Part shown: positions 32,721 through 40,502 of the stretch, in pieces
How positions within the stretch are numbered: the stretch's first letter is position 1
Layout of the letters: each line of letters opens with the position of its first letter
NCBI GenBank assembly: GCA_016932235.1
Contig: JAFGDF010000274.1
Span: 1 to 40,502 of the forward strand
From: Deltaproteobacteria bacterium
Lineage (GTDB): Bacteria; Desulfobacterota; DSM-4660; Desulfatiglandales; HGW-15
Reading direction: 5' to 3'
Length of the DNA: 40,502 bases
Notes under the pieces: model-generated
The model's database searches: none
Told to the model about the DNA's origin: nothing
Seen by the model: the letters and a program-made list of their open reading frames with translations, nothing else
Program-made: the position numbers and the translations under genes

Positions 32721-33440
32721 ATGTCGGAAGAAACTCTTCTAAATGTGAACCATATTGATGTGTTCTATGGAAGCTTGCAAATTCTATGGGGCGTTTCATT
32801 TGAAGTCAAGCAAGGTGAAATCGTTGCTCTTATCGGCTCGAATTCATCGGGCAAATCCACCCTGCTCAATACATTATCGGGTCTGTTGCGACCTTCGAAT
32901 GGCGGCATTAAATTTGATGGCGAGAACACTGAACTGATGAATCCATTTCAAATAGTAGCACTTGGTATCTCCCAGGTTCCGGAAGGGAGAAGGATTTTTC
33001 CAGAAATGACTGTTTTAGATAATCTGTTGATAGGTTCATATAACCGTAGGGCAAGGTCTAAACGGGAAGGAAATTTGACAAAAGTCTACGAGCACTTTCC
33101 GATACTGAGACTGAGAAAAAAACAGGTGGCGAGTACCCTGAGCGGGGGTGAGCAACAGATGTTGGCGATTGGACGGGGATTAATGGCCGAACCGCGGCTT
33201 TTGCTCCTGGATGAAATGTCGCTTGGTCTCGCCCCGATAATCCTCGATGAACTGTACAGAACATTAATGGAGATCAGGGAAAGAGGAATTACTATTTTAT
33301 TTGTCGAACAAAATGTAAGACGAAGCCTCAAAGAAGCGGATAGGGCTTATATCATTAAATCAGGGCGTATAGTCTTAAGCGGGAGCGCAAAAGAACTTCA
33401 GGAAGACGATGAAATTAAAAGGGCATATTTTGGAGTATAG
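32721..33440 (+). CDS. livF: ABC transporter ATP-binding protein, LivF type
   Basis: 239 residues. Walker A reads GSNSSGKST, the C-loop LSGGEQQMLAIGRGLM is canonical, and Walker B is LLLLDEMSLGLAP. ISQVPEGRRIFPEMTVLDNLLIGSY is the LivF hallmark. It pairs with the LivG-type ATPase to energise the two permeases. Confidence 0.93.
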   Translation: MSEETLLNVNHIDVFYGSLQILWGVSFEVKQGEIVALIGSNSSGKSTLLNTLSGLLRPSNGGIKFDGENTELMNPFQIVALGISQVPEGRRIFPEMTVLDNLLIGSYNRRARSKREGNLTKVYEHFPILRLRKKQVASTLSGGEQQMLAIGRGLMAEPRLLLLDEMSLGLAPIILDELYRTLMEIRERGITILFVEQNVRRSLKEADRAYIIKSGRIVLSGSAKELQEDDEIKRAYFGV

Positions 33441-33464
33441 AATTTAAAGGATATATTAGAGATT

Positions 33465-34331
33465 ATGGAATCGATATCTGACCTGTATACACCCATATCA
33501 GCAGGCATATTATTAGGTGGATTGTATGCGTTAGTTGCATTAGGTTTTTCATTAGTTTTTGGAGTCATGAAAATTATTAATGTGGCTCATGGAGATCTCG
33601 TCATATTAGGCAGCTATCTGGCTTTTGCAGCATTAAGTGTTTTAGATTTAGACCCATTCCTGAGTTTATTCATCATTATACCCGCAATGCTTATACTCGG
33701 ATTTTTGCTTCAAAAGTATTTTCTCAATAGGGCGATGGCAGTATCAATGGATGCTCCTGTAATAATTTGTATCGGGATATCCTTGATACTGGAAAACATT
33801 TTCCAGATAATCTGGTCGCCGCTGTCCAGAGGATTGACGACGTCTTATTCACTTCAGAGTTATAATATTGGCAGGGTTAGCATACCACTGGTATATCTGC
33901 TTGATCTTGTCATGGCTTTAATAGTGATGCTGGTATTACGTGAATTTCTGAGAAGAACTTATTTGGGCAGAGCCATCATTGCCGCTTCTCAGGATAAAAG
34001 GGCGGCCCAGCTGATGGGCATAGATACCAACCAGGTTTATGCTTATGCTTTCGCCATAGCGATGGCGTGTGCCGCGATAGCCGGCATACTAATAGGTTTG
34101 ACTTTTCCCTTTACTCCGACATCGGGGGTTCCAATCCTTATCATAGCATTCGGTGTTGTCATCTTGGGCGGCTTAGGCAGTATGGTGGGCACCCTCATAG
34201 GGGGCATTATTTTCGGACTAGCTCAGACTCTTGGCGGGTTCTTCTTCGGTGTCGCCGCTCAAATGTTTGTTGCCTATGTCATGGTGCTAGTTATATTAGG
34301 AATCAGACCACAGGGCATCTTTGGACGTTAG
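33465..34331 (+). CDS. livH: Branched-chain amino acid-type ABC permease, LivH type
   Basis: 288 residues with about eight membrane helices. ISAGILLGGLYALVALGFSLVFGVMKIINVAHGD is the classic start of LivH. The EAA-like loop SQDKRAAQLMGIDTNQVYAYAFA and GVVILGGLGSMVGTLIGG are present. The LivM gene starts eight bases after its stop codon. Confidence 0.94.
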   Translation: MESISDLYTPISAGILLGGLYALVALGFSLVFGVMKIINVAHGDLVILGSYLAFAALSVLDLDPFLSLFIIIPAMLILGFLLQKYFLNRAMAVSMDAPVIICIGISLILENIFQIIWSPLSRGLTTSYSLQSYNIGRVSIPLVYLLDLVMALIVMLVLREFLRRTYLGRAIIAASQDKRAAQLMGIDTNQVYAYAFAIAMACAAIAGILIGLTFPFTPTSGVPILIIAFGVVILGGLGSMVGTLIGGIIFGLAQTLGGFFFGVAAQMFVAYVMVLVILGIRPQGIFGR

Positions 34332-34338
34332 AGGAAGT

Positions 34339-35277
34339 ATGAGCAATATAGCCCTTCGATTGGGAAAGAGAAACATAATTTTTGGCATAGCAGTTGTTGT
34401 ACTGGCCGTACTTCCACTGATAGGCGTTCCCCATCAGTGGCTTCTTTACCTGTTTCTATACTTTGTTTACCTGTCCATGGCTAACATGTGGAATCTGCTT
34501 GCCGGCTACTCCGGTTTGCTATGCTTGTGCCCGGCGGCTTACATCGGGCTGTCGGGATACGCCCTTATCTTGGGCACATGGGTAGGGATACCCATGTATT
34601 TAGGAATAATAATCGGAGGCATCGTTGCGGCGCTGTTTGCTGTGTTGATTTCTATCCCGGTATTCAGGCTGGTAGGCATATATTTCGCTATTGGAACACT
34701 GGTCGTACCGGAAGCGCTGAAATACCTTTTTTATATCTGGAGACCAATGGGTGGGGACCTGCATGGTGGTGGCGCAGGCTATATGGTAAAGGGTGATTTT
34801 GTTATCGATATCGTCTGGTCATACTGGCCCGCTTGCTTTGTAGGGATCGTGTCAATCGTTGTTATGAATTTCATTTTAAAGTCTAACTTTGGACTAGGGC
34901 TGGCGGCGATTCGTGATAATGTGGATTCCGCATCAAGTTCCGGGGTAAATGTTTTCAGATTGAAATTCCATGCTTTTTTTATCGCCGCCTTTATAACCGG
35001 ATTAGCCGGGGGCGTCTTCTATTTTTTTCAGGGTCATATAGAGCCAAACAGCGCTTTTAATATCCGATGGTTGATGACAGCATTGCTTGCTACCGTTATT
35101 GGAGGCATCGGTACGCAAGATGGGCCGATTGTTGGAACGGTAGTAGTTGTTGTTTTACATTTCCTGTTAGCCAGATACACTGGAATCAGCCTGCTGATTC
35201 AGGGGGTGTTATTATTTATCATTATTTCGCTCGCTCCGGAAGGTATAATCGGCTTCGTTCGCAAGATAATATCTTAA
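34339..35277 (+). CDS. livM: Branched-chain amino acid-type ABC permease, LivM type
   Basis: 312 residues from ATG at 34339 (GAGGAAG close upstream); an in-frame TTG at 34321 would overlap livH. MWNLLAGYSGLLCLCPAAYIGLSGYA, GIYFAIGTLVVPE, LAAIRDNVDSASSSGVNVFRLKFHAF and VIGGIGTQDGPIVG are LivM motifs. The permease completes the transporter. Confidence 0.93.
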   Translation: MSNIALRLGKRNIIFGIAVVVLAVLPLIGVPHQWLLYLFLYFVYLSMANMWNLLAGYSGLLCLCPAAYIGLSGYALILGTWVGIPMYLGIIIGGIVAALFAVLISIPVFRLVGIYFAIGTLVVPEALKYLFYIWRPMGGDLHGGGAGYMVKGDFVIDIVWSYWPACFVGIVSIVVMNFILKSNFGLGLAAIRDNVDSASSSGVNVFRLKFHAFFIAAFITGLAGGVFYFFQGHIEPNSAFNIRWLMTALLATVIGGIGTQDGPIVGTVVVVVLHFLLARYTGISLLIQGVLLFIIISLAPEGIIGFVRKIIS

Positions 35278-35307
35278 GGACATTTAGATAAAAAAGGAGG
35301 GATTACC

Positions 35308-35709
35308 ATGGGAATGATTCAGGAATTTAAAACGTTTGCGCTGAGGGGTAATGTTGTTGATATGGCTGTTGGGATCATTGTCGGGGGCGCATTCGGAAAA
35401 ATCGTATCATCATTTGTGGCCGATGTTATTATGCCGCCGATTGGACTGATAATTGGCGGGGTTGATTTTTCAAATTTGGCCATCACGATTAAAGGAGCTG
35501 TAGGAGATACCGCTGCGGTAACATTAAATTACGGCAAGTTTATCCAAACAGTCGTGGACTTTGTCATCATAGCTTTCGCCATATTCATGGCGGTTAAATT
35601 TATGAATACTTTGAAGAAAAAGGAGGAAGCAGCGCCTGCTGAACCGCCACCGCCGTCAAAGGAGGAAATTCTTCTGACGGAAATCAGAGATGCGCTTCGA
35701 CAGAAATAG
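35308..35709 (+). CDS. mscL: Large-conductance mechanosensitive channel
   Basis: 133 residues. [40 protein letters not shown] is the first transmembrane/pore helix; the second helix is [16 protein letters not shown]. The periplasmic loop is short. The C-terminal part ([14 protein letters not shown]) is the usual bundle helix after a proline-rich linker. It opens on hypo-osmotic shock. It lies 30 bases after livM with its own AAAGGAGGG site and may share the transcript. Confidence 0.96.
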   Translation: MGMIQEFKTFALRGNVVDMAVGIIVGGAFGKIVSSFVADVIMPPIGLIIGGVDFSNLAITIKGAVGDTAAVTLNYGKFIQTVVDFVIIAFAIFMAVKFMNTLKKKEEAAPAEPPPPSKEEILLTEIRDALRQK

Positions 35710-36121
35710 CTTCGCTGATTTGCTTTGCCGAAATTCAGTGGCTTTGACAGGTAATAGGTAATGCATGGGTTGATTGTGCCGGAGAGAACCTCATGCACCC
35801 TTATATTTTGAGCCGTGTGCACCATAGTATTCCTGAAGACCCTGATGTTCATCATGTTGGTGTCTTCAAGGATGGCCTGTCGGATGTGGACAGGCAAACG
35901 ATGGTTTCTGGTTAGCCATTTTGCCCTGTAATCACTTGCCCTGTGGGACTGGTGGATAATAACTCCAAGGGAACTAAAGACCCGGTTCAACGCCCGATTT
36001 TTCCTGGCCGCCGCGCCCTCGGGCTCTTATCCGGAGTTTAGCTGTTCAGCTTTTCTAAAGGATTATTAACCTAATTCCGGGAAAGTGACGAGCTCCGTAA
36101 CGTCCTTATGCCTGTCCCTGA
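35710..36121. other. Gap after mscL with no recognisable gene
   Basis: About 410 bases. A 40-residue frame (35793-35915) starting MHPYILSRVHHSIPEDPDVH has no ribosome site and matches nothing I know. The reverse strand is open over much of the area, also without a match. Given the oxidoreductase remnant that follows, this is probably decayed coding DNA. Confidence 0.4.
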
Positions 36122-36376
36122 AGGAAGCGTGGACATTTAAAAACCGTAATTTCAGAGTCGAAATTAGAAACAGTTATTGAAATCGGAACTATAAAGGAGT
36201 ACGAAGCGGATATAGTGATCTATGCCCTTGGTCAGATCCCATTATCGGAGGAAGCCAACGAATTAAGAGGATGTGAACAAATATTTTTTGAACCGGGTGA
36301 TTGTGTGGAGCCTAAGAATATCTATACAGATAATTTAGCGGCCTACACCATTGCAAGGGATATCGGAAGGCGTTGA
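36122..36376 (+). pseudogene. C-terminal remnant of an FAD/NAD(P)-dependent oxidoreductase
   Basis: The frame ending at the TGA 36374-36376 reads ADIVIYALGQIPLSEEANEL, then FEPGDCVEPKNIYTDNLAAY and TIARDIGRR. These are the last motifs of Old-Yellow-Enzyme/2,4-dienoyl-CoA-reductase-type flavoproteins: the ATGxxP-like loop, the FAD-contacting GDC and the final helix. No start codon or N-terminal domains are present, and a stop codon precedes it at 36119-36121. It is thus the tail of a deleted gene, of which about 84 codons survive. Confidence 0.7.
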
Positions 36377-36396
36377 TATGGAAAGGTTTTAGATCT

Positions 36397-37344
36397 ATGG
36401 AAAAGATACGTATAGGAATAAGCGCATGTCTTCTGGGAGAGCCGGTACGGTACGATGGCGGACATGCCCATGACCGGTACATCACGGATACGCTCGGCCG
36501 GTACATGGAATTTATCCCTGTTTGCCCGGAAATGGAGGCCGGCTTCGGTATACCCAGGGAACCGGTTCGGCTTGTCGGAGACCCGGATTTACCCAGGCTG
36601 ATAACGGTCAATACAAAGAGAGACCTCACTGACACAATGATGAACTGGGCAAGCATGAGGGTAAAGGAACTCGAAAAGCAAAATCTTTGCGGTTTCATTT
36701 TCAAGAGTAAGTCACCCAGCAGCGGTATGGAGAGGGTGAAGGTTTACAGGGAAAACGGGATGCCCGTCAAGAAAGGGGTCGGCCTTTTCGCAAGGGCATT
36801 CATGGAGCACTTTCCCCTTCTTCCGGCGGAAGACGAAGGAAGACTCCATGATCCTAATCTGAGAGAAAATTTTATTGAGCGAATTTTCACACTCTACCGG
36901 TGGCACAAGAATATTGAAGAAAAGCAGAGTCCCGGTAAGCTAGTGGATTTTCATACAAGGCACAAATTGCTGATCCTCGCGCATAGTCCCCGGCATTACA
37001 GGGAGATGGGCAGGCTTGTCGCCCAGATCAAAGGGAGTGAGATAAATGAGGTATATGAACGTTACGAAGCATTGCTTATGGAGGCGCTGCGTTTGAGGGC
37101 TACTGCCAGTAAACACATGAATGTTTTGCAGCATATGATGGGTTATTTTAAAAAACAGCTCACAAAGGATGAGAAAAAGGAGCTGTTGGACATAATTAAG
37201 GATTTTCACGATGAGCTCATTCCCATCATCGTGCCAGTGACTCTCTTCAATCACTATGTAAGGAAATACAAGCAGCCCTATCTGATGAACCAGGTTTATC
37301 TTTCACCGCATCCTGCGGAGCTGAAACTCAGGAACCATGTCTGA
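36397..37344 (+). CDS. DUF523-DUF1722 (YbgA-like) fusion protein
   Basis: 315 residues from ATG at 36397 with GGAAAGG ten bases upstream. Residues 1-150 are DUF523: IRIGISACLLGEPVRYDGGH, FIPVCPEMEAGFGIPREPVRLVG, and the SPSSG stretch. Residues about 190-305 are DUF1722 (DFHTRHKLLILAHSPRHYREMG ... YLMNQVYLSPHPAELKLRN). The fused form is common in bacteria. The function is unknown, although the conserved cysteines near the start suggest metal binding. Confidence 0.88.
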   Translation: MEKIRIGISACLLGEPVRYDGGHAHDRYITDTLGRYMEFIPVCPEMEAGFGIPREPVRLVGDPDLPRLITVNTKRDLTDTMMNWASMRVKELEKQNLCGFIFKSKSPSSGMERVKVYRENGMPVKKGVGLFARAFMEHFPLLPAEDEGRLHDPNLRENFIERIFTLYRWHKNIEEKQSPGKLVDFHTRHKLLILAHSPRHYREMGRLVAQIKGSEINEVYERYEALLMEALRLRATASKHMNVLQHMMGYFKKQLTKDEKKELLDIIKDFHDELIPIIVPVTLFNHYVRKYKQPYLMNQVYLSPHPAELKLRNHV

Positions 37345-37365
37345 ATAACTACTGGCCTTGATCTA

Positions 37366-38430
37366 TTAATCTTCCATGATGCCCTCCCGCAGGGACCTGT
37401 TAGAAGGGACGGGAATTGGCCTGCAGGTATCCTTTTCGGGATCATACATCAGCCGGTAGGATGTGCCCATGTTACCCTGTGAAGCCATGAAATCCCAACC
37501 CCTCACAAAGTAGGGGCATTCATCGTTAAAGCAGATATACATGTATTCCGAATCCCATGTATGGCAGAAAGGATTGGAAGGTACCTGCCATTTCTTCAGC
37601 GTTTCGTTGCAGTGGGGGCATCGTAGAGTATTTTTGATTTGTCTTTTTCTGGCTTCCAGTTCTTCCTTGATGATCGTGGTCCCGTATTCCATGGGCAGGA
37701 TTTTCCTGGCAGGTTTTGAAGGATCGCCGCCCTCTTTTTCAGCGAAAACGGCGTACACAGGATCGCTTGCAATGCCCGTTAAAAAATATTTGTCATCCCT
37801 CGGACGGGGCCTCCCCATGGAGACGAACTCGCGAATCCTCTCAAATCCCCCCGCCTCCTGAAAAAACTCGTTAACCAGGATTAACCTTTCACTATCATTC
37901 GCATCTTTCCAGACCTTTACAGCCTTTTGGGGAAACATTCGATTTGAAAATATCACGATAAAGACGCCACCGGGCACCAGGACCCTTTGGACCTCTTTAA
38001 ACACAGCGACGGGTTTTGTCATATAGTCCACGGACACGGTGCATAAAACAGCATCAAAGGTGTTATCAGGAAAGGGAAGGGCGGGATCTTTATTAAGATC
38101 GTGGATGACGGCCTTGTTAACGGGGTCATTGGCTTCAAGCTCTTTTTTATTGAGGCCGAGGGCTACCAGCTTCTTCGGCTTTACGGAATCAGGCAGATGT
38201 GAGTCCCATCCTGCCATGAGATCAAGGACAACGGGATTCTTCTCCCTGACAAGAGACCCTATAATATGCTCGACCGTACCGAGCGCTGTTCGGTCAAGAT
38301 GATTCACAAATCTGTCCGTTTGGTAAAAGACGGAGTCCTCATTTTCGTCCAGCCTTGAGAATGCGTCATGTAAATAGATCGGGCTGTCGGCAATTACACT
38401 GGTATTATGCTTTTTACTGTTGTTTATCAT
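37366..38430 (-). CDS. SAM-dependent methyltransferase with a C-terminal zinc-ribbon
   Basis: 354 residues. The N-terminal half is a class I methyltransferase: motif I is VVLDLMAGWDSHLP, a variant of the usual VLDLGCGxG, followed by LPFPDNTFDAVLCTVSVDYM and VQRVLVPGGVFIVIFSNRM. The C-terminal part from about 265 holds CPHCNETLKKW and CFNDECPYFVRGWDFM, a C-x2-C plus C-x4-C zinc-ribbon. The substrate is unknown; the ribbon may bind nucleic acid or protein. A terminator-like hairpin lies immediately before its ribosome site (GGAGGTG). Confidence 0.82.
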   Translation of the reverse strand: MINNSKKHNTSVIADSPIYLHDAFSRLDENEDSVFYQTDRFVNHLDRTALGTVEHIIGSLVREKNPVVLDLMAGWDSHLPDSVKPKKLVALGLNKKELEANDPVNKAVIHDLNKDPALPFPDNTFDAVLCTVSVDYMTKPVAVFKEVQRVLVPGGVFIVIFSNRMFPQKAVKVWKDANDSERLILVNEFFQEAGGFERIREFVSMGRPRPRDDKYFLTGIASDPVYAVFAEKEGGDPSKPARKILPMEYGTTIIKEELEARKRQIKNTLRCPHCNETLKKWQVPSNPFCHTWDSEYMYICFNDECPYFVRGWDFMASQGNMGTSYRLMYDPEKDTCRPIPVPSNRSLREGIMED

Positions 38431-38446
38431 GTCAAAACACCTCCAT

Positions 38447-38478
38447 AAAAAAAGCCGGGCTAATAATTTGACCCGGCT
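38447..38478 (-). terminator. Terminator-like hairpin in the leader of the methyltransferase gene
   Basis: Read on the minus strand, AGCCGGG (38478-38472) pairs with CCCGGCT (38459-38453) and is followed by seven T, then the ribosome site. No gene on the minus strand lies upstream within this window. It would therefore end transcripts coming through the mobile element, or act as an attenuator of the methyltransferase gene. A second small hairpin (GCCC/GGGC, 38483-38497) precedes it. I could not match it to a known riboswitch. Confidence 0.65.
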
Positions 38479-38570
38479 CGTGGCCCCATTTCTGGGCAGG
38501 TTTATATAGGAGTTACAAATATTTTTATTCTCACTACTAAAATAAACATGCGACAGTCCATGTCAAGATC

Positions 38571-38910
38571 ATTAATGTCCGGTTAGGAAATTGTATAAAG
38601 ATCGCAGCATGGGGAGCTCTTTTTTCGTGCGAACTCGTTCCCGGCAAATTTTACGCATATCGCCTTACGAGGCGGGCGGCGGATCATCCCGGTCGCTGTC
38701 AGGGCCAGCTTAGGTTGAACGATCGAGAAACATTCCACCCGCCTGGCATGCACATTACGCAATTATCCCGCTTCTAAGGTTTTCGCCGATAAAAAGAGCT
38801 CCCCATGCAGCGATTCCGACAACCGGATGTTGAGTTATTGTTATTTCATCGGTTTATTCACATTCATTCGGTATTTTCCTTCAAATGCAATTTCCTAACC
38901 GGACATTAAT
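38571..38910 (+). mobile_element. Foldback MITE-like element, copy C, with perfect terminal repeats
   Basis: Perfect 23-bp terminal inverted repeats at 38571-38593 and 38888-38910 (left end ATTAATGTCCGGTTAGG...). TGTCAAGAT occurs directly outside both ends (38561-38569 and 38912-38920), one base from each repeat, as a likely 9-bp target duplication. Inside, GCATGGGGAGCTCTTTTT is answered by AAAAAGAGCTCCCCATGC, so the element folds back on itself almost entirely. No coding capacity. It is the best preserved copy. Confidence 0.88.
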
Positions 38911-38977
38911 CTGTCAAGATGTCATTTCAGTTTCAGATTAGGAGTGATTTAGCTTAAATTTTCATGAAAGAAATGTG

Positions 38978-38983
38978 TATAAT
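38978..38983 (+). promoter_or_regulatory. -10 element of the Kef-type antiporter gene
   Basis: TATAAT preceded by TGTG (extended -10 character), about 60 bases before the ATG at 39045. No strong -35 is visible. The rest of the 38911-39044 gap shows nothing else apart from an AAGGAG ribosome site at 39034-39039. Confidence 0.45.
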
Positions 38984-39044
38984 ATGAGAAACGGGGTCAA
39001 CCGTAAATATAAGGAAGAAAATTCCAAATTGCGAAGGAGAAGGC

Positions 39045-40502
39045 ATGGAAATCCCCCTGTTCAAAGACATCCTGATAATCTTCGGAATGGCTATCATTGT
39101 GATATTCATCTGTTCACGGGCATACATCCCCACAACCGTCGGTTTTTTAATCACCGGCATCTTGGGTGGTCCCCACGGACTGGCGCTTATCCGTTCAGTT
39201 GAACAGGTGGAAATTCTGGCTGAAATAGGCGTGGTCCTGCTTCTTTTCAGTATCGGAATCGAATTTTCAATGGAAAACCTCATGCGTGTAAGGAGATCCG
39301 TAATTCTTGGCGGAACGACCCAGGTGTTCATCACCATAATGGTCACATTCCTCATTTCCGTCAAATCCGGCCTTTCCGTGAGTCAATCCCTGTTCGCGGG
39401 GTTTCTTGTATCGCTAAGCAGTACAGCCATAGTTCTGAAGGTTCTCCATGACAGGGCTGAGATTGAAGGCCCCAACGGCCAGATCACATTGGCCATCCTT
39501 ATCTTTCAGGACATCATTGTTGTTCCGATGATGATTCTTATTCCCCTGCTTTCAAGCGGTGCGACCGCGGGGATCGGATCTGCGATACTCGGTCTGGTTA
39601 AGGGCGTTGCCATAATCGCTTTGGTGATCCTGAGCGCGAGATGGATAGTCCCGAAATTATTGTTCCTGATCGCACGTACACGCAGCAAGGAACTCTTTCT
39701 CATGAGTATCATATTTATATGTTTCTCAGTCGCGTTTATTACATATCATGTCGGCCTGTCGCTCGCATTGGGGGCTTTTCTGGCAGGTCTCGTTATTTCT
39801 GAAACAGAATTCAGCCACGAGACACTCGGCAGCATTATCCCGTTTAAAGACATCTTCACCAGTATCTTTTTTGTTTCCATAGGTATGCTTCTGGACATCG
39901 GTTTCCTTTTTCAGCACCCGTTTCAGGTCCTCTCAATGACCCTGGTAATTATTATTGTGAAGGCATTTCTGGCTGTTTTTTCAGTTCTTCTCCTGGGCCT
40001 GCCGCTCCGGGTAGCCATACTTGTCGGTCTGTCTCTTTGCCAGGTAGGAGAGTTCAGCTTTATCCTTTTTATGAAGGGAATCGATCTTGGACTGCTTGAG
40101 GGCGATCATTATCAATTATTCCTGAACATTGCCGTGATCTCCATGGGACTCACGCCACTGATGATTTCCATCTCTCACCGCCTGGCAACCTTCGCCGCGA
40201 AAGCACATCTTCCTGACCTTCTCCTATCCGGATTACGTCCGGAGATGATGACTGAGAAGTCTTCCGCAGATCCGGAAGTGAAAGACCATCTTATCATTGT
40301 CGGTTTCGGAGTTAATGGAAAGAACCTCGCGGGAGCCACAAGGGCCAGCGGCATCCCCTATCTTATCGTTGAAATGAATCCGGAGACCGTTTTAAGGGAA
40401 AGGAAAAAGGGTGAACCCATTTTTTATGGAGATGCCACAAGGGAAGAGGTCTTAAAAAGCGCTGGGATTGGGAAGGGGAGGATCCTGGTGGTTGTCATAG
40501 CC
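39045..40502 (+). CDS. Kef-type cation:proton antiporter with RCK (TrkA-N) domain, 3' truncated by window
   Basis: 486 codons are visible and the frame is open to the window edge. About 12 membrane helices of the CPA2 family: VGFLITGILGGPHGL, EIGVVLLLFSIGIEFS, SLSSTAIVLKVL, LIFQDIIVVPMM, and ALGAFLAGLVISE. After the membrane part an RCK nucleotide-binding domain begins at about 420 (DHLIIVGFGVNGKNLAGA, a GxGxxG variant, then FYGDATREEVL). Kef proteins exchange potassium for protons under gating by nucleotides or glutathione. Whether this is KefB/KefC proper or a related antiporter cannot be told from the part visible. Confidence 0.9.
   Translation, partial: MEIPLFKDILIIFGMAIIVIFICSRAYIPTTVGFLITGILGGPHGLALIRSVEQVEILAEIGVVLLLFSIGIEFSMENLMRVRRSVILGGTTQVFITIMVTFLISVKSGLSVSQSLFAGFLVSLSSTAIVLKVLHDRAEIEGPNGQITLAILIFQDIIVVPMMILIPLLSSGATAGIGSAILGLVKGVAIIALVILSARWIVPKLLFLIARTRSKELFLMSIIFICFSVAFITYHVGLSLALGAFLAGLVISETEFSHETLGSIIPFKDIFTSIFFVSIGMLLDIGFLFQHPFQVLSMTLVIIIVKAFLAVFSVLLLGLPLRVAILVGLSLCQVGEFSFILFMKGIDLGLLEGDHYQLFLNIAVISMGLTPLMISISHRLATFAAKAHLPDLLLSGLRPEMMTEKSSADPEVKDHLIIVGFGVNGKNLAGATRASGIPYLIVEMNPETVLRERKKGEPIFYGDATREEVLKSAGIGKGRILVVVIA

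Noticed and set aside
35529..35990. A 153-codon minus-strand frame overlapping mscL
   Set aside because: It runs antisense through mscL, has no ribosome site and no recognisable domain. The part outside mscL is listed only as unassigned gap DNA.
38453..38520. SAM or other riboswitch upstream of the methyltransferase gene
   Set aside because: Two hairpins and a T-run are present, but I could not match conserved core sequences of any riboswitch class I know. It is kept as a terminator-like hairpin only.

Overview
The window reads as chromosomal DNA of a deltaproteobacterium (Desulfobacterota, Syntrophobacterales/Desulfobacterales-like). The main reason is the run xerC-hslV-hslU-argB-argD-argH-(LptM-like lipoprotein)-lysA-dapF-dapA-dapB, a gene order typical of that group, together with a DUF169 protein, a HAAT-type (Liv) ABC transporter and DUF3467 proteins. 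This placement is inferred from gene content; no rRNA is present.

Layout. (1) 1-9093: a cluster I do not recognise as any named system. It holds the tail of a DUF3467-type protein, a strong sigma70-like promoter, a tandem-GAF/HlyD membrane fusion protein, a PqqD-like/M50 protease/HlyD fusion, a SecA paralog that stops before the helical wing and two-helix finger, a small periplasmic HlyD adaptor, and a convergent pair made of a radical SAM protein and a DUF3467-headed protein. It looks like a dedicated export or peptide-maturation machine and is the most novel part of the window. (2) 9384-12503: cutA, a palindromic repeat, moaB/mogA and a divergent EF-G-like GTPase. (3) 12755-26674: housekeeping genes: xerC, hslVU, arginine and lysine/DAP biosynthesis, folK, a small YHS/TRASH membrane protein, a transaldolase-like aldolase, a lytic transglycosylase and pgsA. 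(4) 26798-28576: tRNA-Gly, tRNA-Cys, a terminator, the C-terminal scar of a tyrosine integrase and two toxin-antitoxin modules, so an eroded island at tRNA-Cys. (5) 29024-35709: a DUF169 protein, a five-gene branched-chain amino acid/amide-type ABC transporter and mscL. (6) 35710-40502: the remnant of a flavin oxidoreductase, a DUF523-DUF1722 protein, a methyltransferase with a zinc ribbon and the start of a Kef-type antiporter.

Two dispersed repeat families run through the window. One is a 47-nt unit: a 35-nt hairpin with a covarying stem and a fixed AAGATTTA-like tail. It occurs four times, and in two copies its first three bases are the stop codon of the gene before it (xerC, hslV). The other is a 340-370 bp foldback MITE-like element with three near-complete copies and two fragments. 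One copy has perfect 23-bp terminal inverted repeats and a probable 9-bp target duplication; another supplies the stop codon of dapF. A 14-unit heptanucleotide array separates hslU from argB.

Functionally, argB/D/H and lysA/dapF/dapA/dapB supply arginine and meso-diaminopimelate/lysine, but argF, argG and a DAP aminotransferase are not in the window. The Liv operon imports an unidentified amino acid or amide. The GAF, M50, SecA-like and HlyD proteins form one tight operon with a 4-base overlap and short gaps, implying that they act together at the inner membrane.
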